NCBI GenBank assembly: GCA_964532175.1 | Contig: CAZHGP010000007.1 | Location: 1 to 45,737 of the forward strand | Direction: 5' to 3' | Source of the DNA: JAVZCJ01 sp964532175 | GTDB taxonomy: Archaea; Thermoproteota; Nitrososphaeria_A; Caldarchaeales; JAVZCJ01 | Length of the DNA: 45,737 bases | Shown here: piece after piece, positions 8,721 through 16,355 of the stretch | How the letters are laid out: the number at the start of each line of letters is the position of its first letter | Position numbering within the stretch: the stretch's first letter is position 1 | Program-made: the position numbers and the translations under genes | The notes under the pieces: model-generated | What the model was told of the DNA's origin: nothing | Database searches by the model: none | What the model saw: the letters and a program-made list of their open reading frames with translations, nothing else

Positions 8721-9569
8721 ATGAATTATAAACAAACTTTAAGATATGTTTTATTAATCATAGTTACTTTATGGACTTTAGGGCCTGTTGTTTGGATGAT
8801 TTCACTTTCACTTAAACCTCCAACAGAATGGTATTCAGCTAATATCATACCAAAAAAGTTAATACTTGATAATTATATTAATCTCTTTAATTCAAGTGTT
8901 CCAATAGGTGGGACATATTTCATGACTTCTATAGCTGAAGCTATTACAGTACCATACATAAATAGTTTAATAATAGCATCACTAAGTACCGTATTCGCAA
9001 TCTTAATTGGCTTTTGTACTGCTTATGGAGTATCAAGATATAAAGCAGGAGGGACATTCACGCTTTTCTTTACTCTCTTAACAAGAATGTTACCTGGAGC
9101 AACTTTTGTTGCTCCATTATTAGTTTATTATTCAACTTTTAAACTTATGGATACTCATATTGCTCTCATATTACTTTATACAGCAGTAACATTAACATAT
9201 GCAATATGGATATTAAAAGGGTATATTGATGAAATCCCACCAGAATGGGAAGAGGCTGCACTTCTTGAGGGAGCCGCTCCATGGACAGTGATTACACGTG
9301 TAACATTACCACTAATCAGAGGGGGAATATTAGCTTCAGCTTTATTCATATTTATACTAAATTGGACAGAATTCTTATTCGCTCTTGTACTTTCCGTAAC
9401 AAAAGCAATTACTTTACCTGTACAGATTAGCCTTTATGCTTCTGCTGTTGGAAGAATGTATGGATCTCAAGCTGCATGTGGATTAATAGCAACCATTCCT
9501 ATGGTAATCTTAGGTTATACAATTCAAAGATATTTGGTTACAGGTTTCACTTTTGGAAGAGTAAGATAA
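8721..9569 (+). CDS. CUT1-type ABC transporter permease (MalG-like)
   Basis: Second permease, about 282 residues with six predicted transmembrane segments. It starts at the ATG at 8721, because GAGGTGGAT at 8709-8717 is a strong ribosome site; an in-frame TTG at 8691 would add ten residues that lie inside the previous gene. The EAA motif is EAALLEGAAPWTVITRVTLP near residue 185. It pairs with the upstream permease. The C-terminus (GFTFGRVR) resembles the MalG-type end TxGxVKG. Confidence 0.92.
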   Translation: MNYKQTLRYVLLIIVTLWTLGPVVWMISLSLKPPTEWYSANIIPKKLILDNYINLFNSSVPIGGTYFMTSIAEAITVPYINSLIIASLSTVFAILIGFCTAYGVSRYKAGGTFTLFFTLLTRMLPGATFVAPLLVYYSTFKLMDTHIALILLYTAVTLTYAIWILKGYIDEIPPEWEEAALLEGAAPWTVITRVTLPLIRGGILASALFIFILNWTEFLFALVLSVTKAITLPVQISLYASAVGRMYGSQAACGLIATIPMVILGYTIQRYLVTGFTFGRVR

Positions 9570-9583
9570 TAAGGTGAAGAAAT

Positions 9584-10675
9584 ATGGCTAAATTACTTGT
9601 AAAAAATCTTCGTAAAGTATTTGGAGATTTAGAAGCTGTAAAAGGGATATCTTTTAATGTAGATGAAAAAGAAACATTATGCTTACTAGGACCAAGTGGA
9701 TGTGGAAAAACAACTACTTTAAGATGTATAGCTGGATTAGAAACTCCAACTTCTGGCGAAATATATATCAATAGTACTCTTATAAATGATTTGCCACCTC
9801 AAAAAAGAGGAATTGGTCTTGTTTTTCAAGATTATGCTGTTTTTCCTCATATGACTGTTTATGATAATCTTGCTTTTGGATTACAAGTTAGAAAAATGGA
9901 AAAAAGCAAAATTGATTCTAAAGTAAAAGAAATTGCTCGCCTTTTAGATCTTGAGAATGTACTTCAAAGATATGCAAAAAGATTGAGTTTAAGTGAAATA
10001 CAAAGAGTAGCTATTGGAAGAGCAATTGCAGTAGATCCAGAAATTTTACTTCTAGATGAACCTTTAAGCAATCTTGATGCTAGAACACGTGAAAGAATGA
10101 GAACTGAACTTAAAGAAATACAAATGAAAGTTGGAATTACAAGTGTTTATGTAACACATGATCAACTTGAAGCAATGACATTAGCTGATAGAATTGCGGT
10201 TATGAATAATGGTCTTATTGAACAAATAGGGAAACCAAGCGAAATATATGATAATCCAAAAACTCTATTTGTAGCTCGTTTCATTGGAACACCTTCAATG
10301 AATTTTATTGATTGTAGCTTTATAGAAAAAAATGGAAAAGCAATCATAGATGCAAATGAATTTTATTTAGATGTATCAGATATTTCTTCAATTATTAAAG
10401 AAAAAACTACTACTTCTGAATTAATTTTAGGTTGTAGGTCAGAAGATATAACTATTGAAACTAAAAAAACTAGCCCAGATTCTATAGAAGTGGAAGTAAA
10501 ATTTATTGAAAATTTAGGAGCAAAATCAATATATCATTTAGGAATTGGAGAAAAAAGGATTCTTGTAAAAACACATATTATCCCAGGAATTAAAATAGGT
10601 AGTAAAGTATGGATTATTTTCAATAAAAATAAAATACATTTATTTGATAAAAAAACAAGTTTAGCGATTATTTAA
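9584..10675 (+). CDS. CUT1 ABC transporter ATPase, subunit with degenerate signature
   Basis: A 363-residue MalK/UgpC-type ATPase with an N-terminal nucleotide-binding domain and a C-terminal TOBE/OB domain from about residue 240. Walker A (GPSGCGKTT, 36-44), Q-loop Q82, Walker B (ILLLDE, 154-159), D-loop SNLDA and H-loop H192 are all normal. The signature motif, expected as LSGGQ at 134-138, reads LSLSE, so both glycines that contact the partner's ATP are lost. The neighbouring ATPase has an intact signature, which suggests an obligate heterodimer in which this subunit supplies the Walker side of the working site. AGGTGA precedes the ATG. Confidence 0.92.
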   Translation: MAKLLVKNLRKVFGDLEAVKGISFNVDEKETLCLLGPSGCGKTTTLRCIAGLETPTSGEIYINSTLINDLPPQKRGIGLVFQDYAVFPHMTVYDNLAFGLQVRKMEKSKIDSKVKEIARLLDLENVLQRYAKRLSLSEIQRVAIGRAIAVDPEILLLDEPLSNLDARTRERMRTELKEIQMKVGITSVYVTHDQLEAMTLADRIAVMNNGLIEQIGKPSEIYDNPKTLFVARFIGTPSMNFIDCSFIEKNGKAIIDANEFYLDVSDISSIIKEKTTTSELILGCRSEDITIETKKTSPDSIEVEVKFIENLGAKSIYHLGIGEKRILVKTHIIPGIKIGSKVWIIFNKNKIHLFDKKTSLAII

Positions 10676-10689
10676 ATGGTGTTAAAAAA

Positions 10690-11781
10690 ATGGTTAGTAT
10701 AAAGCTTGTTAATATTTCAAAAAAAGGAGTAAGGAAAAAAATTCTTGAGAATATTTCTCTTACAGTAAATGATAAAGAATTATTTGTAATAAATGGTCCT
10801 CCTGGAGCTGGAAAAACAACACTTCTTAAAATCATCGCTGGACTTATAGCTCCAGATGAAGGAGATATATTCATAGGAGAAAAGAGAGTTAATGATGTAC
10901 CAGCAAATGAAAGAGGAGTAGGAATGCTATTTGAAACACCTGCGATATATCCAAATTTAACTGGTTTTGATAATATTGCTTTTCCATTAAGAATTAAGAA
11001 GTTACCTGAAGATGAAGTAAAAAAGAAAGTTAAAGAAGTAGCCGATTTTCTTCAAATATCTCATTTATTAAATAGGAAGCCAAATACCTATAGTGGAGGA
11101 GAGTTGCAAAGAGTTGCATTAGCTAGAGTGCTTGTAAGAACCCCATCCATACTTCTTTTAGATGAACCTTTAAAGAATCTTGATGCAAAAATACGTGAAA
11201 GTATGAGAGTAGAATTAAAGAGATTACAAAGAGAATTAGGAATAACAACAATTTTTGCAACACATGATCAATTAGAAGCATTGACTATAGGTGATAGAAT
11301 TGCTGTAATTAATGAGGGAATTATTCATCAAATTGATATACCAGAGAATGTTTATAACTATCCTAAAACAGTATTTACAGCAAGATTTATTGGAAGTCCT
11401 CCAATAAATCTTATCGAATGCACATTAGAAAAAAAAGATAAAAAATGCATTTTAAAAACTCCTGAATTTAATTTTGATTTTACCGAGCATATGAAGCTAT
11501 TTGAAAATTATGAAGTTGGATATAAATTCTTACTTGGAATTAGACCTGAAGATATAATTTTGCATAAAGATCTTGAAAAAGCTACTGGAATTATTGGAAC
11601 AATTCAATTAATAGATAATGTAGGAGATGAAAAAATAGTTTCTATAAAAATTAATGATAAAGTTTTAACAAGTATCGTAGGAAAAGAAGTAATCTTAGAT
11701 TATGGACAAAAAGTTTGTTTAGAAATTAAAATGGATAAAGTTCATGTATTTGATATGAAAGATAATAAAAGTATTTTATAA
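10690..11781 (+). CDS. CUT1 ABC transporter ATPase, subunit with altered Q-loop
   Basis: The second 363-residue MalK-type ATPase aligns with the first in the same residue register. Walker A (GPPGAGKTT, 36-44), signature YSGGE (134-138), Walker B (ILLLDE), D-loop KNLDA and H192 are present. The Q-loop position 82 is glutamate (FETPAIYP) instead of glutamine (FQDYAVFP in its partner). With the LSLSE signature of the partner this predicts one canonical and one degenerate ATP site in the dimer. The TOBE-like C-terminal domain starts near residue 240. It is the last gene of the operon, 14 bases after the first ATPase; GGTG before the ATG is the ribosome site. Confidence 0.92.
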   Translation: MVSIKLVNISKKGVRKKILENISLTVNDKELFVINGPPGAGKTTLLKIIAGLIAPDEGDIFIGEKRVNDVPANERGVGMLFETPAIYPNLTGFDNIAFPLRIKKLPEDEVKKKVKEVADFLQISHLLNRKPNTYSGGELQRVALARVLVRTPSILLLDEPLKNLDAKIRESMRVELKRLQRELGITTIFATHDQLEALTIGDRIAVINEGIIHQIDIPENVYNYPKTVFTARFIGSPPINLIECTLEKKDKKCILKTPEFNFDFTEHMKLFENYEVGYKFLLGIRPEDIILHKDLEKATGIIGTIQLIDNVGDEKIVSIKINDKVLTSIVGKEVILDYGQKVCLEIKMDKVHVFDMKDNKSIL

Positions 11782-11788
11782 ATTATTT

Positions 11789-12034
11789 TTATCCACCTGA
11801 ACCTATTGGAAAAATAGAAATAAAATCATCATTTTTTAATTCTTTTTCTAAATCATATACAACTTCATGATTTATAGCTATAAAAACTTGTTTATTAATG
11901 CTTTTTAAAAGTTCTTTTTTATCTTTATCAATAAATTCTAAAAAATCTTTTAATTTAATTTTGTCAATTTTCATTTCAATTTTCTCTTTTCCAAAATATT
12001 GAATTAACCATCCATGAAATTGAATTATCAACAT
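11789..12034 (-). CDS. MoaD/ThiS-like ubiquitin-fold sulfur carrier
   Basis: A small protein of about 81 residues ending in PIGSGG. The C-terminal Gly-Gly after a short beta strand, with an N-terminal strand followed by FHGWLIQYFGKE, is characteristic of MoaD/ThiS/SAMP proteins, whose C-terminal glycine is adenylated and thiocarboxylated to carry sulfur. It could donate sulfur for the tungsten/molybdenum pterin needed by the aldehyde oxidoreductase in this window, for tRNA thiolation, or act as a protein modifier. I start at the ATG at 12034; an ATG at 12052 overlaps a TATA-like TTTATAAA and would add six hydrophobic residues. The gene stands alone and is convergent with the ABC operon. Confidence 0.72.
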   Translation of the reverse strand: MLIIQFHGWLIQYFGKEKIEMKIDKIKLKDFLEFIDKDKKELLKSINKQVFIAINHEVVYDLEKELKNDDFISIFPIGSGG

Positions 12035-12142
12035 TATCACTACTAATATCATTTATAAAGAAGTTAATAAACATTATTTTTTATTTTAATTTTTTATAAA
12101 TTATTAAGCTTTGAATTGCTTTTCTATCTTCTTCCTTAAATG

Positions 12143-12985
12143 CTAATGTTTATTTTTTAATTGTTCTCTAATTTTATTTAATGCTTCTTCTATTGTTAAT
12201 GGTAAAGGCATAATAGGACAATCAAAAATATGTTGATTTAAAAGTTGAAAGAAATAAGTTATTAATGGGGGCTCTAATCCTGCTTCAATCAATAATTTTG
12301 TATTTGAAAAAAGATCAACAATTTTTCCTTGAGCAATAATCTCTCCTTGTTTTAAAATATATGCTTTTTCTGCTATGAGAGGAATAAAGTTTATATCATG
12401 AGAAGCTATTATCAATGTTATATCTTGTTCATCACAAATCTTTTTTATATAATTGATAAGTTCATTCCTTGTTTTTGGATCTAAATTTGCTGTTGGTTCA
12501 TCAAGCATAAGAATTTCTGGATTCATTGAAATAATAGTTGCAATTGCAGCCTTTTTCTTTTCACCAATACTTAAATGATGTGGTGGTTTTTGTTCATAAC
12601 CATTCAATCCCATAATTTTTAATGCATTCTTCCCTCTTTTAATAACTTCATCATCTGGCAAACCAAGATTATATGGACCAAAAGTAATATCTTCCCATAA
12701 AGTTGGACAAAATAGTTGATCATTAGGATCTTGAAAAACCATTCCAATTTTAGACTTAATTTTTGAAAAATTCTCTTTATTTACAGGTATTCCAAAAACT
12801 TTAATGCTGCCTTCAGTAGGCATAAATAAGCCATGAATAAGCATAAGTAAAGTAGATTTTCCAGCTCCATTTGGACCAAGTAAAGCTACTCTTTCTCCTT
12901 TTTCAATTTCTATGTTAATGTTTTTTAAAGCAACATTTCCATTAGGATAAACAAATTTAACATTATTAATTTGAATCGCTAACAT
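12143..12985 (-). CDS. cbiO: ECF transporter ATPase, nickel/cobalt type
   Basis: A 280-residue ATPase of the CbiO/NikO family. Walker A is GPNGAGKST near residue 37, the Q-loop is VFQDPNDQLFCPT, the signature is LSIGEKKKAAIA, Walker B is ILMLDEP, and the H-loop is IASHD. The LSxGEKK variant is common in metal-type ECF ATPases. It is the last gene of the CbiM-PDGLE-CbiQ-CbiO operon, one base after CbiQ. It powers uptake of nickel or cobalt as a homodimer on the CbiQ scaffold. The operator upstream of CbiM favours nickel. Confidence 0.93.
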   Translation of the reverse strand: MLAIQINNVKFVYPNGNVALKNINIEIEKGERVALLGPNGAGKSTLLMLIHGLFMPTEGSIKVFGIPVNKENFSKIKSKIGMVFQDPNDQLFCPTLWEDITFGPYNLGLPDDEVIKRGKNALKIMGLNGYEQKPPHHLSIGEKKKAAIATIISMNPEILMLDEPTANLDPKTRNELINYIKKICDEQDITLIIASHDINFIPLIAEKAYILKQGEIIAQGKIVDLFSNTKLLIEAGLEPPLITYFFQLLNQHIFDCPIMPLPLTIEEALNKIREQLKNKH

Positions 12986-12986
12986 C

Positions 12987-13805
12987 TTAACTTATTCCTC
13001 CAATAGACAAAAATGTTATATAAAGAGAAATAACACAAGAAATAATAATTATAAATAAGAATATATAATCATTTTTATGAGTACCAACCTCAATTTTTAA
13101 ATTAGAATCTTTTGAATAACCTCTTGATTTCATAGCTAAATATACTCTTTCTCCTCTTTCATATGCTCTAATAAATAAATTACTAATGATACTCCCTATA
13201 TTTTTCATTATCTCAATTTTCTTTTGTTTTTTAATTGTTCTAGCTTCTTTTGCTAAAATCATACGATATGCTTCATCTATAAAAAGGAAGATAAATCTAT
13301 ATGTAAGTGCTACCATTAAAATAAATAATTTTGGAATTTTAAAAAATTGTAAAGCATTAATAATTTTTGAAAAACTAGTAGTTAGAATTAAAAGAGTCAA
13401 TGCAGCTACGCAAATCCAAATTTTAAATACAAAGTTTATAGCTTTAATTATTCCATTTAAAGTAATGATTATAAAAAAGCCATTCAAATTAAAACTAGCT
13501 AAAATGTTTCCTGGTGTAATAAATGGGAGTGGTAAAGAAATTATAGCAGCAAAAATAGGAATAAAGATACTTGTTCTAAAAAAGAAAAATTTAAAAGGAA
13601 TATTTGAAAAAAATGGAAATAATATTAAAACTATTAAAAGAGGAAATAAGGAAATTATAGAATTTGAAAAAATAGTTGTTATAATTAAAAAAGTAAAAGC
13701 AAATAATTTAATTCTAGGATCAATTTTTTGTAGAAAAGCTTTTTCCATAGAAATTTTTTCAACAAACATTATATCTTGAAAGTTTTTAAGAAAGTTTCTT
13801 AACAT
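12987..13805 (-). CDS. cbiQ: ECF transporter T component CbiQ/NikQ
   Basis: A 272-residue integral membrane scaffold protein with about five transmembrane segments. The two short coupling motifs of EcfT proteins are present: ILAKEARTIKK near residue 185 and AMKSRGYSKDS (Ala-x-x-x-Arg-Gly) near 225. It links the metal-binding CbiM and small subunit to the CbiO ATPase. Its start codon overlaps the stop of the preceding gene by one base (TAATG), so the two are translationally coupled. Confidence 0.92.
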   Translation of the reverse strand: MLRNFLKNFQDIMFVEKISMEKAFLQKIDPRIKLFAFTFLIITTIFSNSIISLFPLLIVLILFPFFSNIPFKFFFFRTSIFIPIFAAIISLPLPFITPGNILASFNLNGFFIIITLNGIIKAINFVFKIWICVAALTLLILTTSFSKIINALQFFKIPKLFILMVALTYRFIFLFIDEAYRMILAKEARTIKKQKKIEIMKNIGSIISNLFIRAYERGERVYLAMKSRGYSKDSNLKIEVGTHKNDYIFLFIIIISCVISLYITFLSIGGIS

Positions 13806-14089
13806 TATTTTACTCTCTTAGATTTTAATAAATTACCAATACCATACGCAGCTATAAATGTTAATATTGTAAATATTATGCCAATTATTGTGTTTATTAA
13901 TAAATTCCCCTCAAATCCAGGCATTTCATAATCAGGTAATGGTGGATTCCAAATAAGGTTTTCTTTTGCTCCAAATTTTTCAGCAATTTCATCAAATGTT
14001 TCTGCTGAAAGAGAAAGCCATGTACATCCTATAATAACAAAAATTATTGAAATAATAATTCCAACTATAGCTAATTTTTCATATTTCAT
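13805..14089 (-). CDS. PDGLE-domain small subunit (CbiN/NikN equivalent)
   Basis: A 94-residue protein with two transmembrane helices (about residues 7-29 and 67-87) and an external loop containing PPLPDYEMPGFEG. This loop matches the PDGLE domain found next to, or fused with, CbiM in metal ECF transporters, where it replaces CbiN as an auxiliary subunit for metal loading. The ATG overlaps the stop codon of CbiM (ATGA) and its own stop overlaps CbiQ, fixing its place in the operon. Confidence 0.85.
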   Translation of the reverse strand: MKYEKLAIVGIIISIIFVIIGCTWLSLSAETFDEIAEKFGAKENLIWNPPLPDYEMPGFEGNLLINTIIGIIFTILTFIAAYGIGNLLKSKRVK

Positions 14090-14787
14090 TTTTCTCCACC
14101 TTTAGATATTAAAAATTTAGGAAATTCTCCTAACCAATAAGGTGTAGCTTTTGGTAATTCAAGTAGATCAGGCCTATTCTTTATTAATATAGAAAGAATA
14201 ATCATTGTGATTATTCCCTCACCAATTCCAATGAAGAAATGATGAGTTGCCATTGCTGTAACAGCTATTTGAATACTATAGGGAAAGGATAAGAAAGAAA
14301 TTCCTAATTCAATTCCAGCAAAAATAGCTGCAAGAACATCACCTATTAATGCTCCTAAAAATGCTCCTATCAATAAACTTTTAGTATTTTTCCCAATTCT
14401 TACTATAGCTAAACAAATAATATATGGAATAAAAACACCAATTATTCCCATGTTCCATACATTAGCTCCAAAAGTTGTTAATCCACCATCACCAAAGAAT
14501 AATGCTTGAATTAATAAAATTACAGTCATTGAAATTAAACCAGCATATGGACCAAGGGTAATACCAATTATAGGCCCTCCTAATAAATGTGCTGTTGTAC
14601 CTCCAATTATTGGGAAATTCATCATTTGAGCAGCAAAAAACATTGCAGTTAAAGTAGACATTAATGGAATATGTTTATCTTCTAAAATATGCTTAGTTTT
14701 TCTAAAAGAAAATATCCAAAAGATAATTGTAAGAGCATACATCATTAAACAAATCCAAGGATCAAGAAAACCATCAGGAATATGCAA
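14086..14787 (-). CDS. cbiM: ECF transporter S component CbiM/NikM
   Basis: The substrate-binding membrane subunit, 233 residues with about seven helices. The N-terminus MHIPDGFLDP is diagnostic: the amino group and His2 coordinate the metal ion, so the start position is functionally fixed. The start codon is TTG, preceded by a strong GGAGGTGA ribosome site at 14799-14792. Further family features are the MNFPIIGGTTAHLLGGPI stretch near residue 60 and a LxFGDGGLTTFGANVWNMG stretch near 115. It is the first gene of a four-gene operon. An inverted repeat resembling NikR operators lies between its TATA box and the start, so nickel is the more probable substrate than cobalt. Confidence 0.94.
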   Translation of the reverse strand: MHIPDGFLDPWICLMMYALTIIFWIFSFRKTKHILEDKHIPLMSTLTAMFFAAQMMNFPIIGGTTAHLLGGPIIGITLGPYAGLISMTVILLIQALFFGDGGLTTFGANVWNMGIIGVFIPYIICLAIVRIGKNTKSLLIGAFLGALIGDVLAAIFAGIELGISFLSFPYSIQIAVTAMATHHFFIGIGEGIITMIILSILIKNRPDLLELPKATPYWLGEFPKFLISKGGEK

Positions 14788-14803
14788 TTTTTCACCTCCT
14801 ATA

Positions 14804-14833
14804 AGTATTACTTTTTTAAAAAAAGGTAATACT
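14804..14833 (-). promoter_or_regulatory. Predicted NikR-type operator of the metal ECF operon
   Basis: AGTATTAC and GTAATACT form a perfect 8-base inverted repeat with a 14-base A/T spacer. Known NikR sites have the form GTRTTAC-N13/14-GTAAYAC in several bacteria and archaea (GTATGA-N16-TCATAC in enterobacteria). The site lies just downstream of the TATA box and covers the expected transcription start, as expected for a repressor. No nikR gene is in the window. Confidence 0.6.
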
Positions 14834-14837
14834 AAGT

Positions 14838-14846
14838 AATATAAAT
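14838..14846 (-). promoter_or_regulatory. TATA box of the cbiM operon
   Basis: On the minus strand TTTATATTA stands about 55 bases before the TTG start, so the message has a short leader holding the inverted repeat and the GGAGGTGA ribosome site. Confidence 0.55.
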
Positions 14847-14956
14847 ACTTTTCTTAAAATACTTAATAATCTTAATAATATTCTTTAATAATATTTGTTT
14901 GAAGTCTTCATGAATTTTTTATAAAAATGTCCATTCCTTTATGATATCATTTGTGA

Positions 14957-15211
14957 GCTAGTGGGCATGAAAAGCCAATTGAAGATGATAAGCTTGAATC
15001 AGTAGTAGCTAATCATTTGTCTAGAAAATATCCTATTTTCTATTGGAGGAATAAGACGGAAATTGATATCATGGCTATGATTAACAATAGACAGTTTGGA
15101 ATTGAAGTTAAAACTATCTCTAGAAGCTGGATTAAGCTAAAACATTTGAAAGGCTTTTTAGTATTGACTAGACTAGAAATACCTCTCTTTTTAGCAAGTA
15201 TCAATATTTAG
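14957..15211 (+). pseudogene. Remnant of a DUF234/DUF4143-type archaeal ATPase (C-terminal end)
   Basis: An open frame of 85 codons with no sensible start: the same frame upstream has stops at 14954 and 14942, and only part of it could begin at a TTG at 15017. It encodes KLESVVANHLSRK, then FYWRNKTEIDIMAM and, 12 residues after the EID, EVKT. This arrangement matches the C-terminal PD-(D/E)xK-like domain of archaeal AAA ATPases of the DUF234/DUF4143 group (typically YWRN-x-x-EIDF ... EVK). The P-loop ATPase domain is absent from the window, so this is a 5'-truncated relic. The rest of the gap, 14850-14956 and 15212-15315, shows no other gene, repeat or RNA that I can recognise. Confidence 0.65.
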
Positions 15212-15315
15212 TAAGCCATGTAGTGAATAGAAAAACAGAATTTGAAATTAGCTCCAGAAGTTGTTAATTTAAAATCATTAAGAATAAATACTTTATATCA
15301 ATTATTTAAAAATTT

Positions 15316-16251
15316 TTATTCAAATTCAATTGTTGCAGGAGGTTTATCTGTTATATCGTATAAACATCTACTTACTTCAGGTATTTCTTTAAATATCCTT
15401 TTAGAAATTTTCTTAAGAATATTATATGAAATGTTTAATGCCTTAGCATTAATAGCATCTTTAGAAGAAACGATTCTAATAACTATTATGTATCCATAAT
15501 TCCTTTTACCATTTATAATACCTGTTGCTTTATCATTTAGCAATACTGCAAAACTTTGAAATGATTTAATTTTTCTTGTTTCTTTTTCTACTATATCTGT
15601 TGCTTTCCTAACAATTTCTATTTTTTCAGGAGTCACTTCACCTAAAACTCTAATCATTAATCCTGGTCCTGGAAAAGGCATTTTATAAATAATTTCTTTA
15701 GGAAGCTTTAAAGCTTTAGCAACCATTCTAACTTGTGGTTTATATAATTCTTTTAAAGGTTCAATAATTTTAAATCCATATTCTTCTGGATTGATTCCTA
15801 ATTGCTCAAGAACATTATGTTGAGTTTTTATACCTTTCACTGTTTCAATAATATCTGCTGCAATAGTTCCTTGAATAAGATATTTTGCTCCTTCTTCTTT
15901 TGCTACTTTTCCAATTGTTTCATAAAAAACTTTTCTAAAAATTTTTCTTTTTTCTTCAGGATCTATTATTCCTTTAAGAGCATTAAAGAAATCTCTTTTA
16001 GCATCTATTAATCTTGCTTTTATTTTTAATTTTTCTAAAAGAGATAAAACTTTTTCAGGCTCATTTAATCTTCTAAATCCATCATCTATATATATAGCTA
16101 AAAGTTTATCACCAATAGCTTTTTTTGCAAGAGCTGCACAAGTTGTACTATCAACTCCTCCTGAGCATGCAACGATAGCTTTTTCTTCTCCAATTAATTG
16201 CTTAATTTCAAGAGTTTTTTGATTTATAAAATTATTCGGGTCAAATACCAT
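15316..16251 (-). CDS. guaA: GMP synthase, PP-ATPase subunit B
   Basis: A 311-residue protein with the PP-loop ACSGGVDSTTCAALAKKA near residue 30 and the C-terminal GMP-synthase dimerisation domain ending in KPPATIEFE, the canonical end of GuaA. GMPFPGPGLMIRVLGEVT near residue 193 is a family signature. It adenylates XMP and uses ammonia to make GMP. As in many archaea the glutamine amidotransferase half is a separate gene, which is not in this window. A TATA box (CTTTATATAGT) lies about 34 bases upstream of the ATG. IMP dehydrogenase, the preceding step, is encoded nearby at 17671-18765. Confidence 0.95.
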   Translation of the reverse strand: MVFDPNNFINQKTLEIKQLIGEEKAIVACSGGVDSTTCAALAKKAIGDKLLAIYIDDGFRRLNEPEKVLSLLEKLKIKARLIDAKRDFFNALKGIIDPEEKRKIFRKVFYETIGKVAKEEGAKYLIQGTIAADIIETVKGIKTQHNVLEQLGINPEEYGFKIIEPLKELYKPQVRMVAKALKLPKEIIYKMPFPGPGLMIRVLGEVTPEKIEIVRKATDIVEKETRKIKSFQSFAVLLNDKATGIINGKRNYGYIIVIRIVSSKDAINAKALNISYNILKKISKRIFKEIPEVSRCLYDITDKPPATIEFE

Positions 16252-16323
16252 GAAAAATTAAGATGATAAACACTATATAAAGATTATTAGTAGCAATCCA
16301 TTTGGAAAATTCTACAAAGGAAA

Positions 16324-16333
16324 AGCTTAAATA
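16324..16333 (+). promoter_or_regulatory. TATA box of the amidohydrolase gene
   Basis: GGAAAA followed by GCTTAAATAA is centred about 27 bases before the ATG at 16356, the spacing expected for a leaderless transcript. No ribosome site is present. Confidence 0.6.
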
Positions 16334-16355
16334 AAAATTAATATTATTTTTTATA

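Noticed and set aside
13186..13779. Long open frame of 197 codons on the plus strand
   Set aside because: It is antisense to cbiQ, is lysine/isoleucine-rich without a recognisable domain, and results from the low-GC membrane-protein codons of the real gene.
15242..15499. Plus-strand frame of 85 codons after the ATPase relic
   Set aside because: Most of it is antisense to the end of guaA; it has no motifs of its own.
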